A DNA stretch of 17,468 nt from URNF01 sp045638005 (GCA_045638005.1 JAZUAN010000023.1:1-17468), one strand, 5' to 3'. Shown: positions 1 through 7,781, counted from the first letter of the stretch. The notes: generated by a model not told the origin, from the sequence alone. Program-made: numbers and translations.

Positions 1-265
1 ACATCGCATGGCGTCAGCAAGACAGTTCATGCGTGTCTACGGCGAGCTCCGCCGAGTTTTGCGCTGGCGCCCGCCAATGCGTCAGCGCAAAACATCTATG
101 TAGGGAACACCCCATGTGTTGTTCCGTTATAGATATACAACTCCACGGATAGGTAAATATGCTATCGGGGTTATCGAACCGAGGTTGCGTTTTTATGGTT
201 GCTGATTTTTCATGCCTACCACGCAACCTCTTTGCATAAATTCCTGCTAAGCAGGAATTTATAGG
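1..265. other. Hairpin-rich non-coding block, cut by window edge
   Basis: No convincing protein gene is seen here. Almost the whole stretch can be placed in inverted repeats: 5-10 with 28-33, 40-44 with 50-54, 56-70 with 79-93 (15 bp, one G.U wobble if read as plus-strand RNA), 94-99 with 129-134 enclosing 104-109 with 120-125, 181-190 with 221-230 (10 bp, perfect), and 236-247 with 251-262 (12 bp, perfect, 3-base loop). The octamer gcgtcagc occurs twice (11-18 and 79-86). This density is unlike ordinary spacer. It could be a structured RNA, the end of a mobile or REP-like element, or a degenerate repeat. I do not recognise a named family, and the left boundary is outside the window. Confidence 0.5.
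236..262. repeat. Perfect 12-bp inverted repeat with 3-base loop
   Basis: The arms 236-247 and 251-262 are exact reverse complements around a taa loop. No T-run follows on either strand, so it is not an ordinary terminator. It is the tRNA-proximal edge of the hairpin-rich block and may mark that element's boundary. Confidence 0.7.
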
Positions 266-291
266 TCCTTCATCCATCTAGCATATAAAGC

Positions 292-323
292 AAAAAGACC
301 CCACCTTTTGGTGGGGCCTTTTT
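292..323 (-). terminator. Rho-independent terminator of tRNA-Lys
   Basis: A GC stem (299-305 with 310-316, tttt loop) is extended by A/T pairs, giving a T-run on both strands. On the minus strand it begins four bases after the encoded CCA of tRNA-Lys, so it ends that transcript. It could also stop transcription arriving on the plus strand. Confidence 0.9.
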
Positions 324-326
324 GCT

Positions 327-402
327 TGGTGAGCCATCGGGGATTCGAACCCCGGACACCTTGATTAAAAGTCAAGTGCTCTACCGACTGAGCTAATGGC
401 TC
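327..402 (-). tRNA. tRNA-Lys (anticodon UUU), CCA encoded
   Basis: The minus strand folds as a 76-base tRNA. The acceptor stem is GAGCCAT paired with ATGGCTC, followed by discriminator A and a genomically encoded CCA. The D-arm has TTAGCTCAGTCGGTAGAGC, the anticodon loop reads CTTTTAA giving UUU (lysine), and the T-arm contains GGTTCGAATCC. It has its own consensus promoter just upstream and a terminator just downstream, so it appears to be a single-gene unit placed behind spoIIE. No second copy of its 3' end is seen in the window, so there is no sign that it served as an integration site here. Confidence 0.97.
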
Positions 403-417
403 GTATCGCGCTTGACT

Positions 418-446
418 ATTATACCCAAACGAGCCATACTTGTCAA
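418..446 (-). promoter_or_regulatory. Sigma-A promoter of tRNA-Lys
   Basis: On the minus strand, TTGACA (441-446) and TATAAT (418-423) are separated by exactly 17 bases. Both hexamers are perfect consensus. Transcription should start about 8-10 bases before the tRNA 5' end, leaving a very short 5' leader for processing. Confidence 0.92.
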
Positions 447-482
447 GAAAAATCTTTGCTAAATTATAATTTTTTTTGAAAA

Positions 483-2816
483 TCATCTTTTATGCATGCA
501 AATCGCCGCTACTGTCATATCATCCACATGCTCTTTGTCCTTCTGTCGACCGAGCGCCGCTTGTAATAAACCGGCTGCCAGATCTTTTCCTCCCACTTGG
601 GCATCCCGCAGGTATTCCTCGATCCATGCCACACCGTCAAACAGCATACCGTCACTCATAATCAACAGAATATCCCCATCTTTTAGCGCATCTTTGTGCT
701 CCGCAAAGCCGGTGTCTCTGAGAATGCCCACCGGCAAGGAGGGCGCTTCGATACGGGATATTCTGCCACCGCTTTTGAGCAACGAGGCAACAGCGCCCGC
801 TTTATACATCTGTATGCCACCGGTGAACAGATCGGTCTCCAATATATCCAAGGTAGTGAGACTCTCATCACCCGATTTCGCTAACAGCGCGGTATTGACC
901 ATTTTGAGCACTGTATCGTGTTTGAGTCCCGCTCGCAGCAAACGCGCGGTGATACCCGCCGCCATCGCACCATCCACAGCAGCTCTGCCACCGCTTCCCA
1001 TACCGTCACTTAAAATAAAGGTGGATTTTCCACCATCTACATATTGTTCGCAGACATCGCCCGACATTTTTTCACCCACGCAGGTGTGCTGTGCAACACC
1101 AATTTCCGCCCGAAAGCGCGGTCGTTCGGTCATAGTGATCTTGACCATTCCGTGCATTTCTAACACGGCGGGTTTATCAAACTCCCGCCCGCAGCAGGTC
1201 TCCATTTCACGAAACCACCTACCACCGTCAAGACAAACCCCAACGTCCTCAGCAAGTATCTCCACTGTCAGTCTGTCGCGGCTATCTAAAAGGCAAACCG
1301 CTTCCTCCACCGGCATACCGAAATCCTCACACAGCGATACGACGCGTCCCGCTGCTTCCACATCCACGCGGCGATCGTGCGCAAACTTATCACCAAGCTC
1401 GGCGAGCATATCCCCCATCCCCGAAAACTGATCGGTGATAACAGCACGGATCTCTGACAAGCGTTGCCATGCACTCTCGCGTTGTAAATACAGCTGATAC
1501 CCTTTTCCGATTTGTTCGGTGATCTGCGCCTGCCGTCTGCAACTGCTTGCCAAGAAACCGCACAGATCCTCTTTTGTCACCGTTTCCCGCTCGCGCAGCA
1601 GCGGTGTCAGCTGATTAAAAGAATCCATCGTGGCAGAAAAATTATTTTCCCAACAATACATACGCAGATTACAGTCCCTGCACACCGTATCCCCTACATA
1701 ACGGTACATCGACCCGAGATCCGGTGCACCATAGCGGGCAAGTTTTTTGGATACGTGCTCCACCGTTCCCGCAACCTCTTGCATAGCATTCGCCGCAACG
1801 TCCAGCCGCAATGTCATAGAACGGCGCAACCCCTCCACCGCGGGCAGATGTTGTCCCAGCACGAGAAATCGGCGCAAAAACTTGTCCGCGCTTCGCGGCA
1901 GGATGGTGAACAGTATGCACGCAGCGGCAGCTTCATAAATTGCCGCCGCCGTTTGCAGATCCGCCGCAGCATTTAAACATAACAGCAAATTGCCGATGAG
2001 ATATACCCCCGCGATCGCAAATCTGCCGTAGCGCGAAAACAACCCCGCCAACAGTCCTCCAAAACTCAGCCCAAGCGCAACGTGCGGGCGTTCGGGCAGC
2101 GACAATGCCATCGCCACCCCTAAAATCGTCCCCGCAACCGCACCGCTCTGCTCTCTGCCACCGCGCGCAAACAGCATGATAAGCACCCCCGCCAGTATTC
2201 TGCCGGGAGATATGTAATAAAACTCTATCGGCGTGACCGCCATCAGTGCGGCTGCACCAATGAGAATAAAGCCGGTCTGTTCGGTGACGGTAAGCGCAGT
2301 GCGATGCCGCACCTTATATAAATAGGTGTATGCCTCGTTGAAAAAATACGCAAAGCCTCCGGCGGCAAGACTTTCCGCAATGATAAGCAACACCGCTAAA
2401 AGACCGTCTCCGCTCATTGTAAACAGACCGCTTGTAAGGGTTGCACCGAACCCCAACAGTGGCGGAAACAGTTTCTTGCGAGATACCGTCGGCAACACGC
2501 CAAATGCCCACCGTGCCGATCCTGCTATCGCCACCGCCGCCATATAGCGCAACGGAATATTAAAATCTCCCGACAACATATACCCGATAAGGGTCGCTAT
2601 GTAAATGAGTATCGCGCCGGTACCGTCCACCGCCGCTGCAAGACTTACCCCAAACGGCGCCATCACACCGTAGATATTTCCTTGCGGTAAAATAAGCCCC
2701 AGCACCATAAAGGTCAACGTTGTGAGCAGACGCGCGCTATTTCCCTCCCGCTCCTCTGTCTCTGCTTGCTGTGCTTGTCCCTGCGGGATACCCGCCAAAG
2801 CCTTTTCTTTCAACAT
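483..2816 (-). CDS. spoIIE: Stage II sporulation protein E, PP2C phosphatase
   Basis: SpoIIE is the membrane serine phosphatase that dephosphorylates SpoIIAA, releasing sigma-F in the forespore; it also takes part in polar septation. The N-terminal half is strongly hydrophobic with about ten membrane segments, the middle is soluble and Cys-containing, and the C-terminal 180 or so residues form the PP2C domain. Metal-binding Asp motifs are visible: SDGMGSG near residue 604, SDGM near 722 and DDMTVA near 765. The length of 777 residues is close to the Bacillus protein (about 830). The reading frame stays open to a TTG at 2882, but a probable promoter (-10 at 2848-2853) lies inside that extension. 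I therefore chose the ATG at 2816, preceded by GGTGGTGAGG. Other candidate starts are the ATG at 2864 and the TTG at 2882. No clear terminator follows the stop codon. Confidence 0.95.
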   Translation of the reverse strand: MLKEKALAGIPQGQAQQAETEEREGNSARLLTTLTFMVLGLILPQGNIYGVMAPFGVSLAAAVDGTGAILIYIATLIGYMLSGDFNIPLRYMAAVAIAGSARWAFGVLPTVSRKKLFPPLLGFGATLTSGLFTMSGDGLLAVLLIIAESLAAGGFAYFFNEAYTYLYKVRHRTALTVTEQTGFILIGAAALMAVTPIEFYYISPGRILAGVLIMLFARGGREQSGAVAGTILGVAMALSLPERPHVALGLSFGGLLAGLFSRYGRFAIAGVYLIGNLLLCLNAAADLQTAAAIYEAAAACILFTILPRSADKFLRRFLVLGQHLPAVEGLRRSMTLRLDVAANAMQEVAGTVEHVSKKLARYGAPDLGSMYRYVGDTVCRDCNLRMYCWENNFSATMDSFNQLTPLLRERETVTKEDLCGFLASSCRRQAQITEQIGKGYQLYLQRESAWQRLSEIRAVITDQFSGMGDMLAELGDKFAHDRRVDVEAAGRVVSLCEDFGMPVEEAVCLLDSRDRLTVEILAEDVGVCLDGGRWFREMETCCGREFDKPAVLEMHGMVKITMTERPRFRAEIGVAQHTCVGEKMSGDVCEQYVDGGKSTFILSDGMGSGGRAAVDGAMAAGITARLLRAGLKHDTVLKMVNTALLAKSGDESLTTLDILETDLFTGGIQMYKAGAVASLLKSGGRISRIEAPSLPVGILRDTGFAEHKDALKDGDILLIMSDGMLFDGVAWIEEYLRDAQVGGKDLAAGLLQAALGRQKDKEHVDDMTVAAICMHKR

Positions 2817-2847
2817 CCTCACCACCGTAAAAAATTCATGTACTACC

Positions 2848-2882
2848 AGTATACATGGTGGCATGTACCGTTTTTGTCGCAA
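2848..2882 (-). promoter_or_regulatory. Probable Spo0A-activated promoter of spoIIE
   Basis: The minus strand has TATACT (2848-2853) with a long gap to TTGCGACAAA (2873-2882). Read on the plus strand, that element is TTTGTCGCAA, close to the Spo0A box TGTCGAA with one mismatch. Bacillus spoIIE and spoIIG promoters are known for sigma-A hexamers spaced wider than 17 bp and for Spo0A boxes at the -35 region. The layout here matches that style. The site assignment is inferred from sequence alone. Confidence 0.6.
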
Positions 2883-2930
2883 GCAGGGCGCATTTTATGC
2901 CGCATTTGGCACAAAAATAGACGGAAATGG

Positions 2931-2966
2931 AAGAACGCGCATTCTTTTCAAAGAATGCGCGTTCTT
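2931..2966 (-). terminator. Terminator hairpin after copA
   Basis: A perfect 16-bp stem (2931-2946 with 2951-2966, four-base loop) lies immediately after the copA stop. The T-run is internal to the stem end and imperfect on the minus strand (TTCTTCCATTT). On the plus strand it is followed by a better T-rich tail. It separates the copper genes from the spoIIE promoter. Confidence 0.8.
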
Positions 2967-2967
2967 T

Positions 2968-5118
2968 TTATATTTTTGCTCTGCGCAGTAACAGAGAATT
3001 GGTCACCACCGACACTGAACTAAACGCCATCGCGGCACCCGCAATGACCGGTGATAAAAATCCGAAAGCGGCGAGCGGAATACCCACCGTATTATAGAAA
3101 AACGCCCAGAACAGGTTTTGCTTGATCTTGCGCATGGTGGCTTTTGATAATTTGATTGCCCGCGGTAGCGCGGCGATCCCGCCGCCCACCAGCACCACGT
3201 CGCCCGATTCCATCGCGATATCCGAGCCGCCGCCCATCGCAAAGCCGACGGTAGCCTCTGCCAAAGCGGGCGCGTCATTGACACCATCACCCGCCATGCC
3301 CACAACAAGGCCTTCTGTGCGCACGCGGCGCACCTCGGCGGCTTTTTGGTCGGGGAGCACCTCTGCCACCACGTCATCCACCCCTGCCTGCACAGCAATG
3401 GCTTTGGCGGTCTCCAGTTTATCACCGGTAAGCATCACAGTTTTGACACCGAGCGCATGTAAATCCCCAATCGCCCGCGCAGATTCCGCGCGGATGGGAT
3501 CGGCAACCGCAAGGGCAGCAGCAGCTTTGCCGTCCACCGACACAAACAATACTGTTTTCCCCTCATCGCGGCGGGCATTCGCCCAATCATCGACAAGCAA
3601 AAATGCGTCTTTGGCGGCATAGTCGGCTTTACCGATTTTCATAGTCAGACCGCCCGCGACACCGCTAACACCCAAACCGGTCGCAGTCTCAAATTCCGTC
3701 ACACTAAGCAAATCGCCATCAAAGCTGTCGGTCACCGCTTTCCCGAGCGGATGCTCGGAATAGCTTTCCACCGATGCCGCCAACTGCAACAGACGGTCTT
3801 TATCCATATCGCACAGCATGTGCACATCGGTCACCGCAGGTTTTCCCTCGGTGATAGTACCGGTCTTGTCCAACAATACGGTTGTCAGGTGACAGGCGTT
3901 TTCCAACGCTTCAGCATTTTTCAGCAGGATACCCATGCCGGCACCCTTACCCATACCTACCATTAAGGCGGTGGGGGTAGCAAGACCCAAAGAGCAAGGA
4001 CAGGCGATCACCAAAACCGCTACCGCGTGTTCAATAGCAACCGCTAACCGCGCGTTAAAAAACAACCAACCGCTAAAAGTGACAATCGCAACCACCAAAA
4101 CGGTCGGTACAAAGTATGCTGCAATCTTATCCGCCAGCTTTTGCACCGGTGCTTTGGAACTTTGCGCCGCTTGCACAAGGCGGATAATACCGGACAGTAC
4201 GGTTTCCTCACCTACCGCACACGCTACAATTTCAAGTGTGCCCGCGCCGTTCACCGTACCGCCGGTGACCGTATCCCCGACCGCTTTTGCGATCGGCATG
4301 CTTTCTCCTGTCAGCATAGACTCATCCGCAAAGGAGTTGCCCGCAGCTACCGTACCATCCGTGGGCATGTGTTCACCCGGTTTTACAAGCAGACGATCGC
4401 CCGGCTGTACACCGCTTACGTCCATCGTCACCCACGCACCGTCCTTTAACACGGTCGCTACTGTGGGACGCAGCTGCAACAGTTTCTCAATCGCAGCAGA
4501 GGTTTTTTCTCTGGCACGGCTTTCCAACATCCTGCCGAGCAGAATGAGGGTGATGACCATAGCGGCACCCTCAAAATAGAAATGCTCACCGCCCGCAAAC
4601 ACCGCATAGGTGCTGTATCCCCACGCGGCGGTAGTCCCCATTGCGACCAAAAGATCCATACCGGGACTGCGGTTTTTAAGTGACGCAAACGCCGCTTTAT
4701 AAAACTGCCATCCCGCTACAAACTGCACCGGCGTCGCGAGCGCAAACTGCAACCAACCGTTATGCAAAACATGGGTGAGCGGCGCGTTTGGCGCCACAAG
4801 CATCAACACCATCATGAGGGCAAACGGCAGCGAAAGTATCGCTGCAAAGAGGAACAATATCAGCGCGCGCCGTCCTTCCCGCCGCTTGAAGGTTTCTTTA
4901 TCCTCTATGACAGCATATCCGGCGGCTTTGACCGCTTTTTCCAATTTTTTACGGCTGACAGCACCTTTTTTACAGGTTACCTCTGCCCTGCCGTTTGTAA
5001 AACTGACCGTCACATCCTCCACGCCGTCCACCCGCCGCAGCGCATTTTCCACCGCGGCAGAGCAACGCACACAGGACATACCGCCCACCATCAGAATGAG
5101 GGTTTCCCGCTCGTTCAT
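2968..5118 (-). CDS. copA: Copper-exporting P1B-type ATPase CopA
   Basis: This is a heavy-metal P-type ATPase expected to pump Cu(I) out across the cytoplasmic membrane using ATP. One N-terminal HMA domain is present, with the metal site Cys16-x-x-Cys19. The actuator motif TGE is at 270-272, the transmembrane metal site Cys373-Pro-Cys375, the phosphorylated Asp417 in DKTGT, the nucleotide-domain HP at 456-457, and the GDGVND hinge at 610-615. The Cu(I)-type signatures YN (675-676) and MAFSS (697-701) in the last two membrane helices support copper or silver rather than zinc or cadmium. At 716 residues it is normal for a one-HMA CopA. Its ATG overlaps the copZ stop by four bases, implying translational coupling. 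No copper regulator gene (CsoR or CopY) is adjacent. Confidence 0.96.
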   Translation of the reverse strand: MNERETLILMVGGMSCVRCSAAVENALRRVDGVEDVTVSFTNGRAEVTCKKGAVSRKKLEKAVKAAGYAVIEDKETFKRREGRRALILFLFAAILSLPFALMMVLMLVAPNAPLTHVLHNGWLQFALATPVQFVAGWQFYKAAFASLKNRSPGMDLLVAMGTTAAWGYSTYAVFAGGEHFYFEGAAMVITLILLGRMLESRAREKTSAAIEKLLQLRPTVATVLKDGAWVTMDVSGVQPGDRLLVKPGEHMPTDGTVAAGNSFADESMLTGESMPIAKAVGDTVTGGTVNGAGTLEIVACAVGEETVLSGIIRLVQAAQSSKAPVQKLADKIAAYFVPTVLVVAIVTFSGWLFFNARLAVAIEHAVAVLVIACPCSLGLATPTALMVGMGKGAGMGILLKNAEALENACHLTTVLLDKTGTITEGKPAVTDVHMLCDMDKDRLLQLAASVESYSEHPLGKAVTDSFDGDLLSVTEFETATGLGVSGVAGGLTMKIGKADYAAKDAFLLVDDWANARRDEGKTVLFVSVDGKAAAALAVADPIRAESARAIGDLHALGVKTVMLTGDKLETAKAIAVQAGVDDVVAEVLPDQKAAEVRRVRTEGLVVGMAGDGVNDAPALAEATVGFAMGGGSDIAMESGDVVLVGGGIAALPRAIKLSKATMRKIKQNLFWAFFYNTVGIPLAAFGFLSPVIAGAAMAFSSVSVVTNSLLLRRAKI

Positions 5119-5336
5119 TCCACTACCTCAAATCCGGCATCGGTCACAGCAGCTTTGAGCGTGCCTGCGGTCACTTTTCCCGCTTTCACGGTAACAGTAG
5201 CCGTCTTGGCTTCCAGATCCACTGCTGCCGCTTTCACACCTTTAACCGCTTTGAGTGCAGTTTCCACCTTTGCCTGACAATGGGCACAGTGCATACCTTC
5301 CACCTTGACTATGATGGTTTCTTTTGCTCCGAACAT
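5115..5336 (-). CDS. copZ: Copper chaperone CopZ, HMA domain
   Basis: A 73-residue single-domain HMA protein with the metal-binding motif GMHCAHC (Cys17 and Cys20). CopZ proteins bind Cu(I) in the cytoplasm and hand it to CopA. The ribosome binding site AAGGAGGAATAGCG directly before the ATG is strong. The gene ends inside the start of copA (ATGA overlap), so the two form a chaperone-exporter pair. The domain is similar in size to CopA's own HMA domain. The space upstream, between it and the cysS terminator, is only about 50 bases and shows no consensus promoter, so expression may depend on readthrough from cysE-cysS or on a promoter I cannot recognise. Confidence 0.93.
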   Translation of the reverse strand: MFGAKETIIVKVEGMHCAHCQAKVETALKAVKGVKAAAVDLEAKTATVTVKAGKVTAGTLKAAVTDAGFEVVE

Positions 5337-5386
5337 ATCGCTATTCCTCCTTGGTTTTCAGTTAGCCGCCGCAAACCGTAAGCGGC

Positions 5387-5415
5387 GAGAAAAGCGGCAA
5401 ACAGTGTTTGCCGCT
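5387..5415 (-). terminator. Terminator after cysS
   Basis: A perfect 10-bp stem (5393-5402 with 5406-5415, three-base loop) is followed on the minus strand by TTTTCTC, directly after the cysS stop. A second, weaker inverted repeat (cgccgc at 5367-5372 with gcggcg at 5382-5387) lies between this terminator and the copZ ribosome binding site. Confidence 0.85.
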
Positions 5416-5421
5416 GTCTAT

Positions 5422-6825
5422 TTACGCTCTATGCCATTTGACACCCTGCGGTGTATCTTCGAGCACGATATTTCTCGCTTTGAGTTCATCACGGATGCGG
5501 TCAGCCTCCGCCCAGTTTTTCTCCGCACGCGCCTTAGCACGTGCTTCAATGAGCGCTTCGATCTCCGCGTCATCCTCACCGGCAGTATCGCGGGAATACA
5601 GCAGACCGAGCACATCGGTGAGCTCGCCATACAGCTTTTGCGCAGCCGCCACAGTGCCGGCAGAAGCCGTGCCGGGCGCTAACATCAGATTGATATCCTT
5701 CACAAGATCAAACACAGCGGCAATACCGTCTGCGGTGTTGAGATCATCGTCCATCGCCTCAATAAACTGATTGCGACGCGCTTCCAGTTTGGCTGCAAAG
5801 TCAGCGTCCACATCACCTGCGGGCGCGTTTTTCGCCGCAAATTCCAATGCGTTCTTGCAGTTATACAAGCGGTCAAGTGCCGCCCCCGCCTGCTCAATGA
5901 TATCTGCGCTGTAATTGATGGGGCTGCGATAGGACGAAGAGATAAGGAAGAAGCGGATAGCCTCATAGCCGTAAATCTCAGCCACATCACGAACGGTAAA
6001 GAAATTACCGAGAGACTTGGACATTTTCTTATTGTCCACGTTGATATAGCCGTTATGCATCCAATACCGCGCAAACGGCACGCCGTTGCAGCATTCGCTC
6101 TGCGCAATCTCGTTTTCGTGGTGCGGGAAAATGAGATCCTGTCCGCCGCCGTGGATATCGATGGTCTCGCCGAGATAGCGGCGCGCCATCGCGGAACATT
6201 CGATATGCCAACCGGGTCTGCCGTCACTCCAGGGAGAAGGCCAGAACGGCTCGCCGGGCTTTGCCGCTTTCCACAGCGCGAAATCCAGCGGATCTTCCTT
6301 TTGCTCACCTACCGCAATGCGTGCGCCCGATTCCAGATCATCAATCGGCTGATGGGACAGTTTACCGTATTCATCGCATTTGCGAGTGCGGAAATACACA
6401 TCACCGTTTGTCGATACGTATGCATATCCTTTTTCAATCAGACCGGCAATAATCGCTTGAATTTCATCAATATTTTCGGTCGCTTTGGGGTGGGTGGTCG
6501 CAGGTTTCACGCCAAGGCCTCTCGCGTCCGTTTCAAATTCCTCGATATATTTCTTGGATATCACGTCATAGGTGGTACCTTCCTCGTTTGCACGGCGGAT
6601 GATCTTATCATCAATATCGGTAAAATTCTGTACGAAGTTCACTTCGTATCCACGGAACTCAAAATACCGACGCAGCACGTCAAATACGCACAAAGGACGC
6701 GCGTTACCGATATGGATAAAGTTATATACCGTAGGTCCGCAAGCGTACAGACGAACTTTCCCCTCTTCAATCGGTATAAACTCTTCCTTTTGTCTGGTCA
6801 TGGTGTTAAAAAGTTTGATACTCAT
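5422..6825 (-). CDS. cysS: Cysteinyl-tRNA synthetase
   Basis: Class I aminoacyl-tRNA synthetase that charges tRNA-Cys in the cytoplasm. The HIGN motif is at residues 38-41 and KMSKS at 267-271. The zinc ligands expected from the E. coli enzyme are all present at a +1 offset: Cys29, Cys210, His235 and Glu239. The 467-residue length is standard. The ATG at 6825 is preceded by GGAGG nine bases upstream. It follows cysE by 22 bases with no terminator, so both genes lie downstream of the same cysteine T-box. This is the common cysE-cysS arrangement in Firmicutes, coupling cysteine synthesis to tRNA charging. Confidence 0.98.
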   Translation of the reverse strand: MSIKLFNTMTRQKEEFIPIEEGKVRLYACGPTVYNFIHIGNARPLCVFDVLRRYFEFRGYEVNFVQNFTDIDDKIIRRANEEGTTYDVISKKYIEEFETDARGLGVKPATTHPKATENIDEIQAIIAGLIEKGYAYVSTNGDVYFRTRKCDEYGKLSHQPIDDLESGARIAVGEQKEDPLDFALWKAAKPGEPFWPSPWSDGRPGWHIECSAMARRYLGETIDIHGGGQDLIFPHHENEIAQSECCNGVPFARYWMHNGYINVDNKKMSKSLGNFFTVRDVAEIYGYEAIRFFLISSSYRSPINYSADIIEQAGAALDRLYNCKNALEFAAKNAPAGDVDADFAAKLEARRNQFIEAMDDDLNTADGIAAVFDLVKDINLMLAPGTASAGTVAAAQKLYGELTDVLGLLYSRDTAGEDDAEIEALIEARAKARAEKNWAEADRIRDELKARNIVLEDTPQGVKWHRA

Positions 6826-6847
6826 ATTACAATTCCTCCATTTGGGA

Positions 6848-7474
6848 TTATTTACGGTTAAGCTCCGCGCGCAAGGCGTTTATCTCGCCTTGCAAACGGT
6901 CCAGTTCCTGCGCAACCGGATCAGGAATGTGGATCTGATCAAGATCTTCCACCTTTTCGCCGTTGCGCCGCACCACCTTGGCGGGAATGCCGACAGCGGT
7001 ACAGTTGTCCGGAATATCGGTCAGCACCACCGCGCCCGCAGCGATACGCACATTGTTACCGATTTTGATAGGACCGAGCACCTTTGCACCCGAGCCCACC
7101 ATCACGTTGTTGCCAAGGGTAGGATGACGCTTACCTTTATCCTTACCGGTACCGCCCAGCGTCACCCCCTGATAGATGGTGCAATCGTCGCCCACCTCAG
7201 TGGTCTCACCGATGACAACACCGGTGCCGTGGTCAATAAAGAAACGTCGACCGATGGTCGCAGCGGGGTGAATTTCAATATTCAAGCGCCGCACACACCG
7301 CTGCGAGATCCAGCGGGCAATCAGCCGCATACCGTGACGGTAAAACCAATTTGCACGTCGATGAGAGCGCAGGGCTTTATAGCCATTATATAACAGCATC
7401 ACTTCCAGATCCGAGCTAGCAGCCGGATCGCGGTCGCGGATAGCGCGAATGTCTTCACGCATACGGTCAAACAT
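6848..7474 (-). CDS. cysE: Serine O-acetyltransferase
   Basis: Transfers acetyl from acetyl-CoA to L-serine, the first committed step of cysteine synthesis. The protein has an N-terminal helical part (about 1-65) followed by a left-handed beta-helix built of hexapeptide repeats (about 66-170). It carries the family motifs IDHGTG (catalytic His82) and GVTLGGTGKDKGKRHP. At 208 residues it is the short Gram-positive type. The C-terminal tail contains IPDPVA and a short heptad-like helix, as in the Bacillus enzyme. The start is the ATG at 7474 with ribosome binding site AAGGAGGG. It is the first gene after the T-box leader, so its transcription is expected to rise when tRNA-Cys is uncharged. Confidence 0.97.
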   Translation of the reverse strand: MFDRMREDIRAIRDRDPAASSDLEVMLLYNGYKALRSHRRANWFYRHGMRLIARWISQRCVRRLNIEIHPAATIGRRFFIDHGTGVVIGETTEVGDDCTIYQGVTLGGTGKDKGKRHPTLGNNVMVGSGAKVLGPIKIGNNVRIAAGAVVLTDIPDNCTAVGIPAKVVRRNGEKVEDLDQIHIPDPVAQELDRLQGEINALRAELNRK

Positions 7475-7494
7475 ACAATTCCCTCCTTAGAAAC

Positions 7495-7528
7495 AAAAAA
7501 TCCTCCGGCAGAAAACTTCTGCCGGAGG
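7495..7528 (-). terminator. Regulated terminator of the T-box leader
   Basis: A perfect 12-bp stem, CCTCCGGCAGAA with its complement around a three-base loop, is followed by TTTTTT on the minus strand. It is the OFF-state hairpin competing with the T-box antiterminator, and ends about 20 bases before the cysE start codon. Confidence 0.93.
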
Positions 7529-7745
7529 CGTTATTACGCGGTTCCACTCCGATTTATCACTCACAGGGACATTCTATCCCCTTGCCGATAACGGCGGCTG
7601 CCGTAACGGGATACTGCGCAAGGTGCGGTTCCCCCGTTCTGCCGTCAGGTGCATTTCCCTGTCACTCCCATGAAGAACGCTTGCAGCCGTGGCGCTCTCT
7701 CTCTGGCATGTCGGTGGACAGCTACTTTTCCTGCCGATCGCATTT
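7495..7745 (-). ncRNA. Cysteine T-box riboswitch leader
   Basis: This roughly 250-base leader precedes cysE-cysS. The minus strand carries the T-box sequence TGGAACCGCG (7537-7546), which pairs with the tRNA acceptor end. The intrinsic terminator stem (7502-7513 with 7517-7528) is followed by six T residues. The AG-rich element of Stem I is at 7693-7706. The 3' side of the specifier loop reads GAAATGCACC, placing a TGC (cysteine) specifier at 7651-7653 followed by the usual purine. Uncharged tRNA-Cys is expected to stabilise the antiterminator and allow cysE-cysS transcription. The specifier agrees with both downstream genes. The 5' end is estimated from the promoter and not measured. Confidence 0.94.
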
Positions 7746-7752
7746 CCAGTAC

Positions 7753-7781
7753 ATTATATACAACAATTTCAAAAAAGTCTA
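7753..7781 (-). promoter_or_regulatory. Sigma-A promoter of the cysE-cysS T-box leader
   Basis: TATAAT (7753-7758) is a perfect -10 box with TAGACT (7776-7781) as a moderate -35 at 17-base spacing. The -35 lies inside the hairpin that follows pgsA, so terminator and promoter overlap. Confidence 0.83.

Noticed and set aside
14..277. An 87-codon open frame on the minus strand at the left edge
   Set aside because: It runs straight through the perfect hairpins, has no ribosome binding site or protein-like composition, and its Cys/Arg/His-rich product looks like a chance frame.
327..402. tRNA-Lys 3' end as an integration (att) site for a mobile element
   Set aside because: No duplicated tRNA tail, integrase or phage gene is visible in the window; the left flank would need to be extended to reopen this.
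496..1431. A 311-codon open frame on the plus strand
   Set aside because: It lies entirely opposite spoIIE and has the Ser/Pro/Arg-rich composition of an antisense shadow.
3003..3425. A 140-codon frame inside copA on the same strand
   Set aside because: It is out of frame with the intact ATPase motifs of copA and has a Trp/Arg-rich shadow composition; there is no frameshift in copA.
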